From: Pseudomonadota bacterium
Lineage (GTDB): Bacteria; Myxococcota_A; Polyangia; Fen-1088
Length of the DNA stretch: 13,246 nt
NCBI GenBank assembly: GCA_017881285.1
Contig: JADGRD010000037.1
Coordinates: 1 to 13,246 of the forward strand
Direction of reading: 5' to 3'
The stretch's first letter is position 1. Each line of letters starts with the position of its first letter. Under the pieces are notes generated by a model, which was not told the DNA's origin, did not search any database, and was given only the letters and a program-made list of their open reading frames with translations. A program made the position numbers and the translations under genes. Below are positions 6,317-12,812 of this stretch, piece by piece.

Positions 6317-6448
6317 ACCAGCGCCGACTTCCAGCCGGCCCAATTCGGCGATGGCCCGATGACCTTCGAGACCTTGCCGATCCGCATGCAAGCGATCATC
6401 ACCTACCTGGACGCGGTCATCGAAGTGTGGCTGGTGCGCCTGTCCTAG
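6317..6448 (+). pseudogene. C-terminal fragment of an unidentified gene
   Basis: About 43 codons ending at TAG 6446-6448 have nearly all G or C at third positions, like intact genes here. The peptide includes DFQPAQFGDGPMTFETLP and IITYLDAVIEVWLVRLS. Before about 6312 this composition is lost and the opposite strand reads as an Ig-like domain, so the 5' part is missing. The frame is technically open from 6146 (GTG), but that upstream part is antisense to the Ig remnant. I do not recognise the family. Its stop overlaps, tail to tail, the stop of the cvfB-like gene. Confidence 0.45.
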
Positions 6449-7311
6449 GGCAAGACGCGCACGCAGCCCTGCTCGTCCACGTCGACCCGGCGCTCGCGCA
6501 GCAATCTTCCGACGGCGCGCTTGAAGGCTTTCTTGCTCAGGCCGAGGAGCTTCCGGATGAGCTCGGGATCGGACTTGTCACCCAGCTTGGGCGCGCCTGG
6601 GCGCTGGAGGAATTGCAGAATCTTTTCCGCGTCGCCTTCCATCTCCTCATGCGCGTGGCCGCGCAGCGATAGCTCGATCTTGCCGTCGGGAAGCACCTGG
6701 GTCACGCGAAAGCGCGCGGCCTGCCCGCGCGACAAGGACTGCGGTTCGTGCCGGGGCAAGAGGCCCACGAAGCCGCGTTCCACGATCACGAAGAGACCGA
6801 TGTCGGGATCGCGGCGCCAGGCCTCGCCTTCCACCCATTCGCCGCGCGCGAATTCCCGGCTGCCCACGCCGAGCAGCTCGCTGATGCGCATGGTTCCCGC
6901 CAGGCGGCCGGTGTTGTCCACGTACAGACCAATGGGGTGGGTATCCCCCGTGCGGAGGGCGAGGGTCTGCTGGGCGAAGGGCACCAGCAATTCCTTGGGC
7001 AACCCCCAGTCCACGAAGGCACCGAACTGCGTGCACGCCGTCACCGTGAGAAAGGCCACCTCGCCCAGCGCCAGCTTGGGGTTCTTGGTCGTGGCCAGCG
7101 GCCGCCCCTCGGAGTCCAAGGTCACGAAGACCGCTACCTCGTCGCCTTCGCGCGCGTCCGGCGGAATCTCCGGGCCAAGCAGCAGCAGCGCGGCGGCATC
7201 CTCGGCTGCGCCCCGCTCGGTGAGAAAGGCGCCCGGGCTGCCAAAACGCCGGATCTCCAGCGTGGCAAAGCGGCCGATGAGGTGGTGAAAGGGTTTTCGC
7301 TCGGGGGACAT
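6445..7311 (-). CDS. cvfB: CvfB-family S1 RNA-binding protein
   Basis: A 288-residue cytoplasmic protein matching the CvfB/YitL family in length and layout. S1-like beta-barrel domains occupy roughly residues 10-220 and a small winged-helix-like domain lies at the C-terminus (about 230-288). The most telling segment is QFGAFVDWGLPKELLVPFAQ (about residues 95-114), followed by IGLYVDNTGRLAGTMRI; both are characteristic of CvfB. The C-terminal part, PELIRKLLGLSKKAFKRAVG, fits the family's helix-turn-helix-like end. CvfB binds RNA and influences virulence gene expression in Staphylococcus; its role in other bacteria is poorly defined. The gene is intact and stands alone among decayed fragments. 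ATG 7311 was chosen as the first start that covers the N-terminal domain; only a weak GAG lies upstream. Confidence 0.9.
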   Translation of the reverse strand: MSPERKPFHHLIGRFATLEIRRFGSPGAFLTERGAAEDAAALLLLGPEIPPDAREGDEVAVFVTLDSEGRPLATTKNPKLALGEVAFLTVTACTQFGAFVDWGLPKELLVPFAQQTLALRTGDTHPIGLYVDNTGRLAGTMRISELLGVGSREFARGEWVEGEAWRRDPDIGLFVIVERGFVGLLPRHEPQSLSRGQAARFRVTQVLPDGKIELSLRGHAHEEMEGDAEKILQFLQRPGAPKLGDKSDPELIRKLLGLSKKAFKRAVGRLLRERRVDVDEQGCVRVLP

Positions 7312-7395
7312 CGCGGCTCAGTTTGCCACGACTTTCCGGCGCAACCGATTACGCTCTCCAGTGCCTGCGGCGGCACCTCGACGCTGCCGGATCAA

Positions 7396-7464
7396 TCAGT
7401 AGATCACGCCGTTCACCTGTCCACGGTCGGTGAAGGCCAGGGTGGTTTGGATCTGGAAATTCGA
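7396..7464 (-). pseudogene. C-terminal coding fragment of unknown gene, adjoining repeat copy 2
   Basis: The minus strand reads SNFQIQTTLAFTDRGQVNG then VIY and a TGA stop at 7396-7398. Third positions are strongly G/C biased, as in real genes of this DNA. Upstream the frame passes straight into the 35-bp repeat, where the bias disappears. I do not recognise the protein. It is probably a gene tail truncated at the repeat. The rest of the 7312-7396 stretch shows nothing recognisable apart from the upstream region of cvfB. Confidence 0.4.
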
Positions 7465-7467
7465 CTC

Positions 7468-7502
7468 GGGCCGTAATCGGTACAAAAGCCCTCCAGGCCT
7501 GT
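7468..7502 (+). repeat. 35-bp dispersed repeat, copy 2
   Basis: Same orientation as copy 1 at 6007-6041, differing at one base. It lies between two minus-strand coding fragments. A 5-bp stem, CCCCG/CGGGG, follows a few bases downstream, loosely like the foldback after copy 1. The intact cvfB-like gene is enclosed by the two copies, about 1.46 kb apart. Confidence 0.75.
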
Positions 7503-7523
7503 GGATCGCCCCGACCGACGGGG

Positions 7524-7643
7524 TCACGGTGCCGGCGTCTTCTGAGGTTCGTCCTGGACGGCGGCCAGGAGGTAGCCTGAATCCGCCGAGACCGGCCAGA
7601 AGCGGGCGGACGGGGTGGACACGCAACCAGCCCAGTGCGGCAT
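7524..7643 (-). pseudogene. Short leftward coding fragment or small ORF, unknown
   Basis: From an ATG at 7643 the minus strand encodes 39 residues, including STPSARFWPVSADSGYLLAA and VQDEPQKTPAP, before TGA 7524-7526. The middle has strong G/C third-position bias, indicating real or recent coding. A weak GGGA precedes the ATG. It could be a small protein gene but is more likely the tail of a truncated gene, since it sits among other fragments and overlaps the upstream region of the AgmX-like gene. Confidence 0.35.
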
Positions 7644-7685
7644 TCCCAGTCGGTTTTCGCGATAACCGTGGCCGCCAAAATCCGC

Positions 7686-7691
7686 TAGGCT
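7686..7691 (+). promoter_or_regulatory. Candidate -10 element of a leaderless AgmX/PglI-type gene
   Basis: TAGGCT ends six bases before the ATG at 7698, the same spacing as for the kinase promoter at the left edge. No Shine-Dalgarno is visible. A convincing -35 element was not found at the usual distance, so this rests on the -10 and the spacing alone. Confidence 0.35.
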
Positions 7692-7697
7692 CTTGCC

Positions 7698-9071
7698 ATG
7701 GCGACGGCAAACTACTCCTGGTCGAACCAGAACGCGCCCCAGCAGCCCTTCAGCTCCTGGCCGAATCAACCTGTGCCCCAGCAGCGCTTCAGCCCGCCGC
7801 CGGTGCCGAATCAACCTATGCCCCAGCAGCCCCTCAGCTCCTGGCCGAATCCGCCTGCGACCCAGCAGTGGTTCACCATGCCGGCAACCATGGTGGATCC
7901 CGGGGCGCCGCCGGTACCGAACCTGAATGCATTTCAGCAACCCGGCAGCGCCTGGCCCAATCAGAATGTCTCCCAGTGGCGACTCAACACACCGGTAACC
8001 ACGGTAGATCCCATGGTGCACTCGGCGCGAAAGCCCAGGAGCAGCGGGCGTGGAGTCGTCGCCTGGACCCTGTGGGTATTTGCGGGTGGATTGATCGCGG
8101 GACCATCGCTCGCCGAGTACGCCGACCAAGGCGTCGCCGCCGGAATCGCCTGGGTGGCAACCTGGGCACCTGGCTTCTTGCGACCGTATCTGCCCTTGCC
8201 TCTCGAAGAATCCACGCCGCTTCCTCCCCGTGACAATGCACAGCGTCCGGTCGCGGCCGCACCGGCGGCGCCCGTGCCCGCCCCAACTGGCGCGCCGTCG
8301 GATCAGCCCAAGCCGACACCCGCGATCGGCGTGCAGCGGGCAGGGACCCAGCCGCCCGTCGTCGCGAAAGCCAAGCCAGCCGCGGCCGAACGCCCAGCGG
8401 GACCAGTCGATCGCCCAGCGAGACGGGCCCAGCCGCGCACGGCGCGCTCCACGTACGGCAAGGCCGTGGCCACCCTGGCACTGGGAGAGCCTCGAGCTCC
8501 GCTTGCCCCGGCCGAGCCGGCGAGGCACAAGCAGGGGGGCGGAGGCGGCGATCCCTTCGACAGCGACGGTGGCGGGGCCAGCGAGCCGGCGGGGGCAAAG
8601 CACGTGGCAAAGGCAGCGCCCGAGCCCGCGCCGGCGACGAGACCCTCCGCGAAATCCGGCGACGCTCTCGACGACCTGATGACCGGCGTGGGCGGTGGGG
8701 GGAGCAAGCCCGCCAAGCGCAGCACCAGCAAGGAAATCGACGTCATGCTCAAGGACGTGCAGAAGAGCGAGCCGCCACCGCCGCCCAAGCGCGCCGAGCC
8801 GGCCCCCCTGCCGCCATTGACGGCTTCCGACATCGCGACCGCCATGGCCGGTGTCAAGACGAGTGCGAATGGATGCGGCCGGCGCTTCGGGCAAAGTGGC
8901 GTCGCTGACCTCAAGCTCACGGTCGGCAGGGACGGCAGGGTCACCGACGCCGCGGTTCACGGCAAGCTGGCCGACTCGCCCATCGCCCAATGTATCGCCA
9001 AAGCCGCGCGCCGCACTACGTTCCCGCGCAATGCCGGCCTCAAGTTCGACTACCGCATCGCGGTTCAGTGA
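7698..9071 (+). CDS. AgmX/PglI C-terminal-domain protein (TonB-like, single-pass membrane)
   Basis: A 457-residue protein in four parts. Residues 1-110 are rich in Pro, Gln, Trp and Asn and hold imperfect repeats around SSWPNQPVPQQ. Residues about 119-138 are one membrane helix, preceded by basic RKPRSSGR, so the repeats probably face the cytoplasm. Residues about 170-370 form a long Pro/Ala/Lys linker that could span the periplasm, with the element SKEIDVMLKDVQ. Residues about 375-457 match the AgmX/PglI C-terminal domain: LTASDIATAM, then Cys in NGCGRRFG, VGRDGRVTDAAVHG, a second Cys in AQCIAKAARR, and a closing FDYRI strand. This domain is widespread in Myxococcota and resembles the TonB C-terminus; some members act in adventurous gliding. 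A role in envelope energy coupling or motility is an inference. No partner genes such as ExbB/ExbD are adjacent. A strong hairpin lies just after the stop. Confidence 0.82.
   Translation: MATANYSWSNQNAPQQPFSSWPNQPVPQQRFSPPPVPNQPMPQQPLSSWPNPPATQQWFTMPATMVDPGAPPVPNLNAFQQPGSAWPNQNVSQWRLNTPVTTVDPMVHSARKPRSSGRGVVAWTLWVFAGGLIAGPSLAEYADQGVAAGIAWVATWAPGFLRPYLPLPLEESTPLPPRDNAQRPVAAAPAAPVPAPTGAPSDQPKPTPAIGVQRAGTQPPVVAKAKPAAAERPAGPVDRPARRAQPRTARSTYGKAVATLALGEPRAPLAPAEPARHKQGGGGGDPFDSDGGGASEPAGAKHVAKAAPEPAPATRPSAKSGDALDDLMTGVGGGGSKPAKRSTSKEIDVMLKDVQKSEPPPPPKRAEPAPLPPLTASDIATAMAGVKTSANGCGRRFGQSGVADLKLTVGRDGRVTDAAVHGKLADSPIAQCIAKAARRTTFPRNAGLKFDYRIAVQ
7715..7876 (+). repeat. Four tandem imperfect 39-45 bp coding repeats
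   Basis: Units 7715-7753, 7754-7792, 7793-7837 (45 bp) and 7838-7876 each share a core like CTCCTGGCCGAATC followed by CCCCAGCAGC and a Phe/Leu codon. They encode variants of SSWPNQPxPQQxF. A second-order duplication follows: residues around MPATMVDPG recur as TPVTTVDPM after a further SAWPNQ unit near 7950. The pattern indicates recent internal duplication within the cytoplasmic tail. Confidence 0.8.
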
Positions 9072-9080
9072 CCGCGGGAG

Positions 9081-9118
9081 CCGTGTGCCGGGGGTGATCC
9101 ACACCCTCCCGGACACGG
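9081..9118 (+). terminator. Large hairpin after the AgmX/PglI-type gene
   Basis: CCGTGT-CCGGG-GGTG on the left pairs with CACC-CCCGG-ACACGG on the right with one or two bulges, around a short ATC-centred loop. It starts ten bases after the stop codon. No T-run follows, which is common for hairpin terminators in very GC-rich bacteria. Confidence 0.55.
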
Positions 9119-9178
9119 TGGTCGTACGCACATCGCTTTCGTGAGGCGGTCGTGGAGGTGTCTAGCATCGCCAAAGCA

Positions 9179-9296
9179 TCAGCCGCCATGGCTCACCAGG
9201 CCAGCCAAGACCCAAATGACATTGGGCATGCCGCTCTTGCGTACACGATTGTGCGGAATGTCTTCGTACACAGCTGGGCGCGATCTGCCGCCATCG
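9179..9296 (-). pseudogene. Possible short coding fragment, unknown
   Basis: The minus strand can be read as about 38 residues, including AVYEDIPHNRVRKSGMPNVI and WVLAGLVSHGG, ending at TGA 9179-9181. Composition is protein-like, but third-position bias is weaker than in intact genes and there is no clear start. I do not recognise it. It may be a gene tail or chance. The rest of the 9119-9324 gap shows nothing else. Confidence 0.22.
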
Positions 9297-9324
9297 AATC
9301 AACTTGCCGGTATTCGCAGTAAAC

Positions 9325-10224
9325 TCAGCTTCCGGACGGAAGGGCGCAGCCGTCGACGCACGTGCGGTCGTGATCGGCGGCGGGCTCCGGACAGAGCGGA
9401 GCGGCCGCGTTGCCTGCGGCGCAGACCATGTCGTAGAGCGACGCCGCGCTGGCGCATTGCTGGTAGCACAGGGACTGTGTGACCCGCATTGTCGCGCAGC
9501 GCTCCTGGTAGCAGAGGTCGCCCCATCCCAGGACCTCGTCGCGGCAGTCACGCCCGACGCTGGCGCAGTAGTAGATGTTGGTCTCTGCGAGCGCGTTGCA
9601 GTAGTTGCGGCACATGGTCTCGTAGGAGGCAACCGGCTTGACCACCGTCCCGGACTCGAAGGCCACGATGCGATCGACGTACGCCGCCAGCGCGTTCCGC
9701 GTATCGGCGGGAACGTTGGGGAAGCCGTCGCTGTTCGTGAGGTACACGGCCAATGCCTCGAAATTGGTGTCGAAGCCGTTCTGGCCGCTGGGCAGGACGT
9801 AGATCAGGTGGAGCTCGAAGAGGCGGTTCCGCGTCAAGAAGTCGAAGTTGTCGCCGTGATCGAAGAAGGCCAGTAGCACCTTCGCGAACGCTTGATACGC
9901 CTCGGCGGTACCGCCCTTGAACGTCGGGTGCGGGAACTGGTTGAACGTGCTCCAGCGGAAGTCGAAGCCGTCAACGGGAGCGCTGGCGACGGCGTTCCAG
10001 CGCGCCAGCAGGCTCTGCTGGACCTCCTGCGTATCGACGGGAGCGGTGGGCGCGGTTGTGCTTGTCGTGTCGGTGGTGGTCGTCGTGTCGGTGGTGGTCG
10101 TCGTCGGGTTGCCAGGCTCGACGGGCGGGCTCAGCTCGCCGATGAGCGGCCGCCCCTCGCACCCGGACGCTGCCCCGCACGCCACCACCACCCCCGAGAG
10201 CACCTTGATGCCTAGCAGCTTCAT
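9325..10224 (-). CDS. Cysteine-rich lipoprotein with Thr-rich linker, unknown function
   Basis: A 299-residue exported protein. The N-terminus MKLLGIKVLSGVVVACGAAS is a lipoprotein-type signal; either Cys16 (VVAC) or Cys22 (ASGC) could be lipidated. A flexible linker of Thr, Asp and Pro (about residues 39-62) follows. A globular region of about 140 residues has motifs such as FDFRWSTFNQFPHPTF and LFELHLIYVLPSGQNGF. The last 90 residues hold 12 cysteines in a regular pattern of CxxxC or CxxxxC pairs (CRNYC, CYQERC, CYQQC, CVDGC) separated by segments with 9-10 residue spacings. This suggests a disulfide-stapled helical module outside the inner membrane. ATG 10224 was chosen over an upstream in-frame ATG at 10314 because of its excellent ribosome-binding site and the correct placement of the signal peptide. 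I recognise no named family. Confidence 0.8.
   Translation of the reverse strand: MKLLGIKVLSGVVVACGAASGCEGRPLIGELSPPVEPGNPTTTTTDTTTTTDTTSTTAPTAPVDTQEVQQSLLARWNAVASAPVDGFDFRWSTFNQFPHPTFKGGTAEAYQAFAKVLLAFFDHGDNFDFLTRNRLFELHLIYVLPSGQNGFDTNFEALAVYLTNSDGFPNVPADTRNALAAYVDRIVAFESGTVVKPVASYETMCRNYCNALAETNIYYCASVGRDCRDEVLGWGDLCYQERCATMRVTQSLCYQQCASAASLYDMVCAAGNAAAPLCPEPAADHDRTCVDGCALPSGS
10067..10102 (-). repeat. Two exact 18-bp tandem repeats in the lipoprotein linker
   Basis: GTGTCGGTGGTGGTCGTC occurs twice head to tail (plus strand), encoding the six-residue Thr/Asp repeat of the linker. The copies are identical, indicating recent slippage or duplication; linker length probably varies between strains. 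Confidence 0.85.
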
Positions 10225-10230
10225 GGACGA

Positions 10231-10238
10231 TCCCCTTT
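10231..10238 (-). promoter_or_regulatory. Ribosome-binding site of the Cys-rich lipoprotein
   Basis: On the minus strand AAAGGGGA lies six bases before the ATG at 10224, the best Shine-Dalgarno in this part of the window. It decides the start: the upstream in-frame ATG at 10314 would put about 30 extra residues before the signal peptide. Confidence 0.7.
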
Positions 10239-10456
10239 GATCCGTAGGGTTAAATCCTGCCACCACCAATGTTAGCGCACCGGAGACCGACGATCCCATA
10301 GCCATTTCGAACATCCCTTTTGAGCGTCAGAGAACCCTGACATGACGCGTCGACACGGTCCTGGTCGCGTGCGCGCCGACCGGCGGGACGGGTCTTGGCC
10401 GGGGTTCTGGGGCCTGACGAGGGGTTCTCGACCACAGGGGAAAGTCCACGCCATCC

Positions 10457-10481
10457 CGCCTTGGTCGAACAGGACAAGGCG
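10457..10481 (-). terminator. Weak hairpin after the kelch-like gene
   Basis: CGCCTTG and CAAGGCG form a 7-bp stem with an 11-base loop, 12 bases beyond the kelch-like stop on the minus strand. No T-run follows. It lies in the 268-bp gap (10225-10492) that must also hold any promoter for the Cys-rich lipoprotein; I see no convincing promoter and no gene in that gap. Confidence 0.3.
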
Positions 10482-10492
10482 CATCCTAGCTA

Positions 10493-11791
10493 TTATTGCG
10501 TCGCGAGGAAGTGAAGCTTCGACGCGTGCTTCGGCTGATAGGCGTAGCCACCGAGCGACGGAAGCGACTGGAACAACGTGTGGACACCGTTGATCGCATC
10601 TGGCACTGAGGCTCCGCTCGTCCCAAGCGACGTGGCGACCAGCGTCGCTGGATCGAGCCAGTAGACGGATCCACCCGACGTCGTCTTGAAAATGATCTTG
10701 CTGGCGCAAAAATCGTAGAAGGCCATGCCTTGGCTCTCCCTGTTCGCGACCGCGGGCGCCGCCGCGCCTTGCAGCGCCTTGGTCGACCACGTCTTTGCGG
10801 TGATGTCGTAGATGCGAATCGACCCCGCTGGAGCCGAGTCATCGGAGAGAAAGAGCAGGCGCTGGCTGCCGTCGACGACCAGCGGTGATTTGTAGAGATC
10901 GTAGAACGAGCCGCTGCCTCCGCCCGCCTCGCCAAGATCGGTCACGGTATTGGTCTCTTGGTTCCAGCGGTAGAGGTGGTTGTTCGACTGGAGCTGGTAG
11001 ACATCGCCTGTTGAAAGGTCTTTCGCCGTCGGCATCTCGTAAAGCGGACTGACCCCCATTCGGGGGTTGGTTCCCTCGGGATCCCAGCTTTGCGTGGCGG
11101 GATTCCACGAGTCGATACGGTCGGTCCCTCCGTTGCCGGTTCCCCAGAGGCCAGCGCCGGCAAAGCGGAACAGTTTGTGGCGCTGTTCGATGAACCACGA
11201 AGTCCAATACGTGTGTGTGGGCGACGGCCTGCCGTCACTGTAATAGGGCTTATCGACGAGGTAGGCGGACGCCGGCGATGGCGGCGTTTGCATCACCCAC
11301 TGCGGGGACTCGGCGGTAAGATCGATCATGTACACCTCGTTGCCGGCGTAGTCGGCGTGACCGCCGGCCGCCCCCAGGTACATGCGGCTGGTGGTCCTAT
11401 CGGCCGCAAAGCCATTCCAGGCGTCGATCCGGCCGGAGTAATATCCCCCCGGTTGAACCGGCGGCGTCACCTGCGAAATGTCGGCGCTGTCGAGCATCTT
11501 CCACTGCCCAGCCGTCATCGCCTGGCGCCACGTGGGAAGGGTGTTCGCCACCACGCACGTCGGAAGCGGCAAGGGCGCGCTGTCTTCCGCCGACGTGGTG
11601 TCTGCCGAGTCGGAACCGCCGACGGATGATCCACTGTCCGAGGTGCCCTTGTCGGTTTCGCTGTCGTCGCCCAAATCCGGGCCGCCGGCGGCAGCATCCT
11701 GCTTTGTCTCGGTAGTGCCGCACGACCAGGTCATTGTCAGCATGCACAGTGCCCACTGTCGAATGTCGATCCTTCGCATTGGGTTCCGCAT
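10493..11791 (-). CDS. Kelch-like beta-propeller lipoprotein
   Basis: A 432-residue exported protein. A short basic N-terminus and hydrophobic run lead to TMTWSC (Cys24), a non-canonical lipobox, then a Ser/Asp/Gly-rich linker (about residues 25-75). The rest shows repeated blades of galactose-oxidase/kelch type: AWNGFAADRTTSRMYLGAAG followed by GHADYAGNEVYMIDL, HKLFRFAGAGLWGTGNGG, DSWNPATQSWDPEGTNP, LYRWNQETNTVTDLG, and SIRIYDITAKTWSTKALQG. The recurrent pattern is a short strand, a Gly turn, then a Tyr or Trp strand. Such propellers bind proteins or glycans; no catalytic motif is identifiable. ATG 11791 was chosen because it gives a normal-length signal; ATG 11779 is an alternative. It starts 19 bp after the stop of the truncated secreted-protein gene upstream, so the two were probably co-transcribed. 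Confidence 0.75.
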   Translation of the reverse strand: MRNPMRRIDIRQWALCMLTMTWSCGTTETKQDAAAGGPDLGDDSETDKGTSDSGSSVGGSDSADTTSAEDSAPLPLPTCVVANTLPTWRQAMTAGQWKMLDSADISQVTPPVQPGGYYSGRIDAWNGFAADRTTSRMYLGAAGGHADYAGNEVYMIDLTAESPQWVMQTPPSPASAYLVDKPYYSDGRPSPTHTYWTSWFIEQRHKLFRFAGAGLWGTGNGGTDRIDSWNPATQSWDPEGTNPRMGVSPLYEMPTAKDLSTGDVYQLQSNNHLYRWNQETNTVTDLGEAGGGSGSFYDLYKSPLVVDGSQRLLFLSDDSAPAGSIRIYDITAKTWSTKALQGAAAPAVANRESQGMAFYDFCASKIIFKTTSGGSVYWLDPATLVATSLGTSGASVPDAINGVHTLFQSLPSLGGYAYQPKHASKLHFLATQ

Positions 11792-11810
11792 TTCGCTCTT
11801 GCCCTTTGCC

Positions 11811-12323
11811 TTATGGTTGGCGAGGCACGATGCCCCAGACGGCCGAGCTTGCCCAATCACTCACCGCGACCGCCGTCCAGTTCGATGCGGACGTAAGTCG
11901 GCCGAAGGCCGCTGTTGCCCCCGTCGCGGCGTGATCGCGAGCGTACGCGATCGCGGGAAGGAGGCTTCCCCAGTAGCCGATTGCCGCCGCATCCGGTGCG
12001 CCGCCCGAGCTGCCCTGCAGGGTGTTCGAGCATGCTCCCGATCCATTGGTCGCCACATCGACGTCATGCCAGTTCGTGAACGCTTGGGACAGATTTGATA
12101 GCTGTCCGGAGCCGATTGTAATGTTGTACGCCGAGGCGCGGGCAAAACAGTACGCGCTGCTGCCGCCATCGCCCAGCAGCCCGACGGGCACCCGGTAGAC
12201 GAAATCGCGCGTTCTATTCCATGCCGTCATGTCCATGCCGACCGACACAAACACACTCAGCCCAAGCTGGAGTCTGCGCCAATTGCATGCCTGTCCAGCC
12301 ACACCCGGCGCACGATGGATCAT
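11811..12323 (-). pseudogene. C-terminal part of a secreted protein, 5' end apparently lost
   Basis: The minus-strand frame ending at TAA 11811-11813 encodes a convincing C-terminal domain from about 12221 downwards: RTRDFVYRVPVGLLGDGG, SAYCFARASAYNI, GACSNTLQGSSGGAPDAA, GYWGSLLPAIAYARDHAATG, SASNW, and a closing VWGIVPRQP. From memory it resembles the conserved C-terminal segment of large secreted bacterial proteins, but I cannot name the family. The frame opens at an ATG at 12323 with no signal peptide or ribosome-binding site, and codon bias collapses upstream of about 12221. The gene therefore looks truncated at its 5' end by rearrangement. It lies 19 bp upstream of the kelch-like lipoprotein gene, suggesting a former operon of two exported proteins. 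A short active protein from 12323 is possible but less likely. Confidence 0.55.
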
Positions 12324-12423
12324 CCGGATCGATCGTATCGGTTTTCCGCGTAGTCACAAGAACGTCATCCTGGTGACCGTGACAACGTCCTAAATAGCCG
12401 GGCAAAGTGCTCGGCAAGTAGCC

Positions 12424-12605
12424 GCCCTTGCGCGTCCGGCCAGGCTGGCCGATGATTCGGCGCGGGTGCGACCCGCCTGGCCAAGGCCTCCGCCCGCCTC
12501 GATCAAGTCATCAAGCGCCTCACCCAGCCCGACATGCAGATCAAGGAGCTGGAGCTGCGTTTCCGCGAGGCGGTCAAGGAGTTGAAGGTTTCGCGCCCGG
12601 CGTGA
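12424..12605 (+). pseudogene. Coiled-coil C-terminal gene fragment with a frame change
   Basis: Ending at TGA 12603-12605, the plus strand encodes TRLAKASARLDQVIKRLTQ then MQIKELELRFREAVKELK, a charged heptad-like helix with near-perfect G/C third positions. An in-frame stop occurs at 12453-12455. Just upstream, another frame reads RPARLADDSARV, similar in style, so one frameshift around 12467-12471 may separate two pieces of one gene. No start or ribosome-binding site is visible. I do not recognise the parent protein. The remaining part of the 12324-12740 stretch holds only the promoter noted downstream. Confidence 0.4.
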
Positions 12606-12706
12606 CCGATGTTCTGGTCGCGTGCATAGCCCTTTCGATGGGGATATTTCCGGGGCGTACGAGCCGCAGTCGAAGGTGGAGTCGGGAGGGTTCGGCAAAC
12701 TCCCGC

Positions 12707-12735
12707 TTGAATCGCGCGGGTCAAGATTCTACGCT
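12707..12735 (+). promoter_or_regulatory. Sigma-70-like promoter of the right-edge gene
   Basis: TTGAAT (12707-12712) and TACGCT (12730-12735) are separated by 17 bases. The -35 lies in the loop of a small inverted repeat, CCCGC (12702-12706) and GCGGG (12716-12720), a possible operator. Transcription should begin near 12742. The string GCTCTTGC around and after the -10 is shared with the candidate promoter at 7686. Confidence 0.45.
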
Positions 12736-12812
12736 CTTGCATCGTGCTGGAGAGGTACACAAGGAGCTCGGTCCAAAGACGTTCCCGCACCGGCCGCGCG
12801 CCGGGGGCCGGC

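Noticed and set aside
7341..7353. A partial third copy of the 35-bp repeat upstream of cvfB (CGTAATCGGT on the minus strand)
   Set aside because: Only about 10 bases match, and in the opposite orientation; a chance match is plausible in a window of this size.
6521..7476. Plus-strand open frames across the cvfB-like gene
   Set aside because: The minus strand carries unmistakable CvfB motifs; the plus-strand frames are antisense shadows rich in Ser/Arg/Pro.
6007..7502. The two 35-bp repeats as ends of a composite mobile element carrying cvfB
   Set aside because: They are direct rather than inverted, no transposase or integrase is present, and no target-site duplication was seen. Only the repeat itself can be supported.
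7524..9131. A 535-codon minus-strand frame over the AgmX/PglI-type gene
   Set aside because: Antisense to a gene with a recognisable C-terminal domain. Only its last part (7524-7643), outside that gene, has genuine-looking coding bias and is listed separately.
10067..10102. CRISPR-like repeats
   Set aside because: Two directly adjoining 18-bp units in a Thr-rich linker coding region without spacers are ordinary coding tandem repeats.
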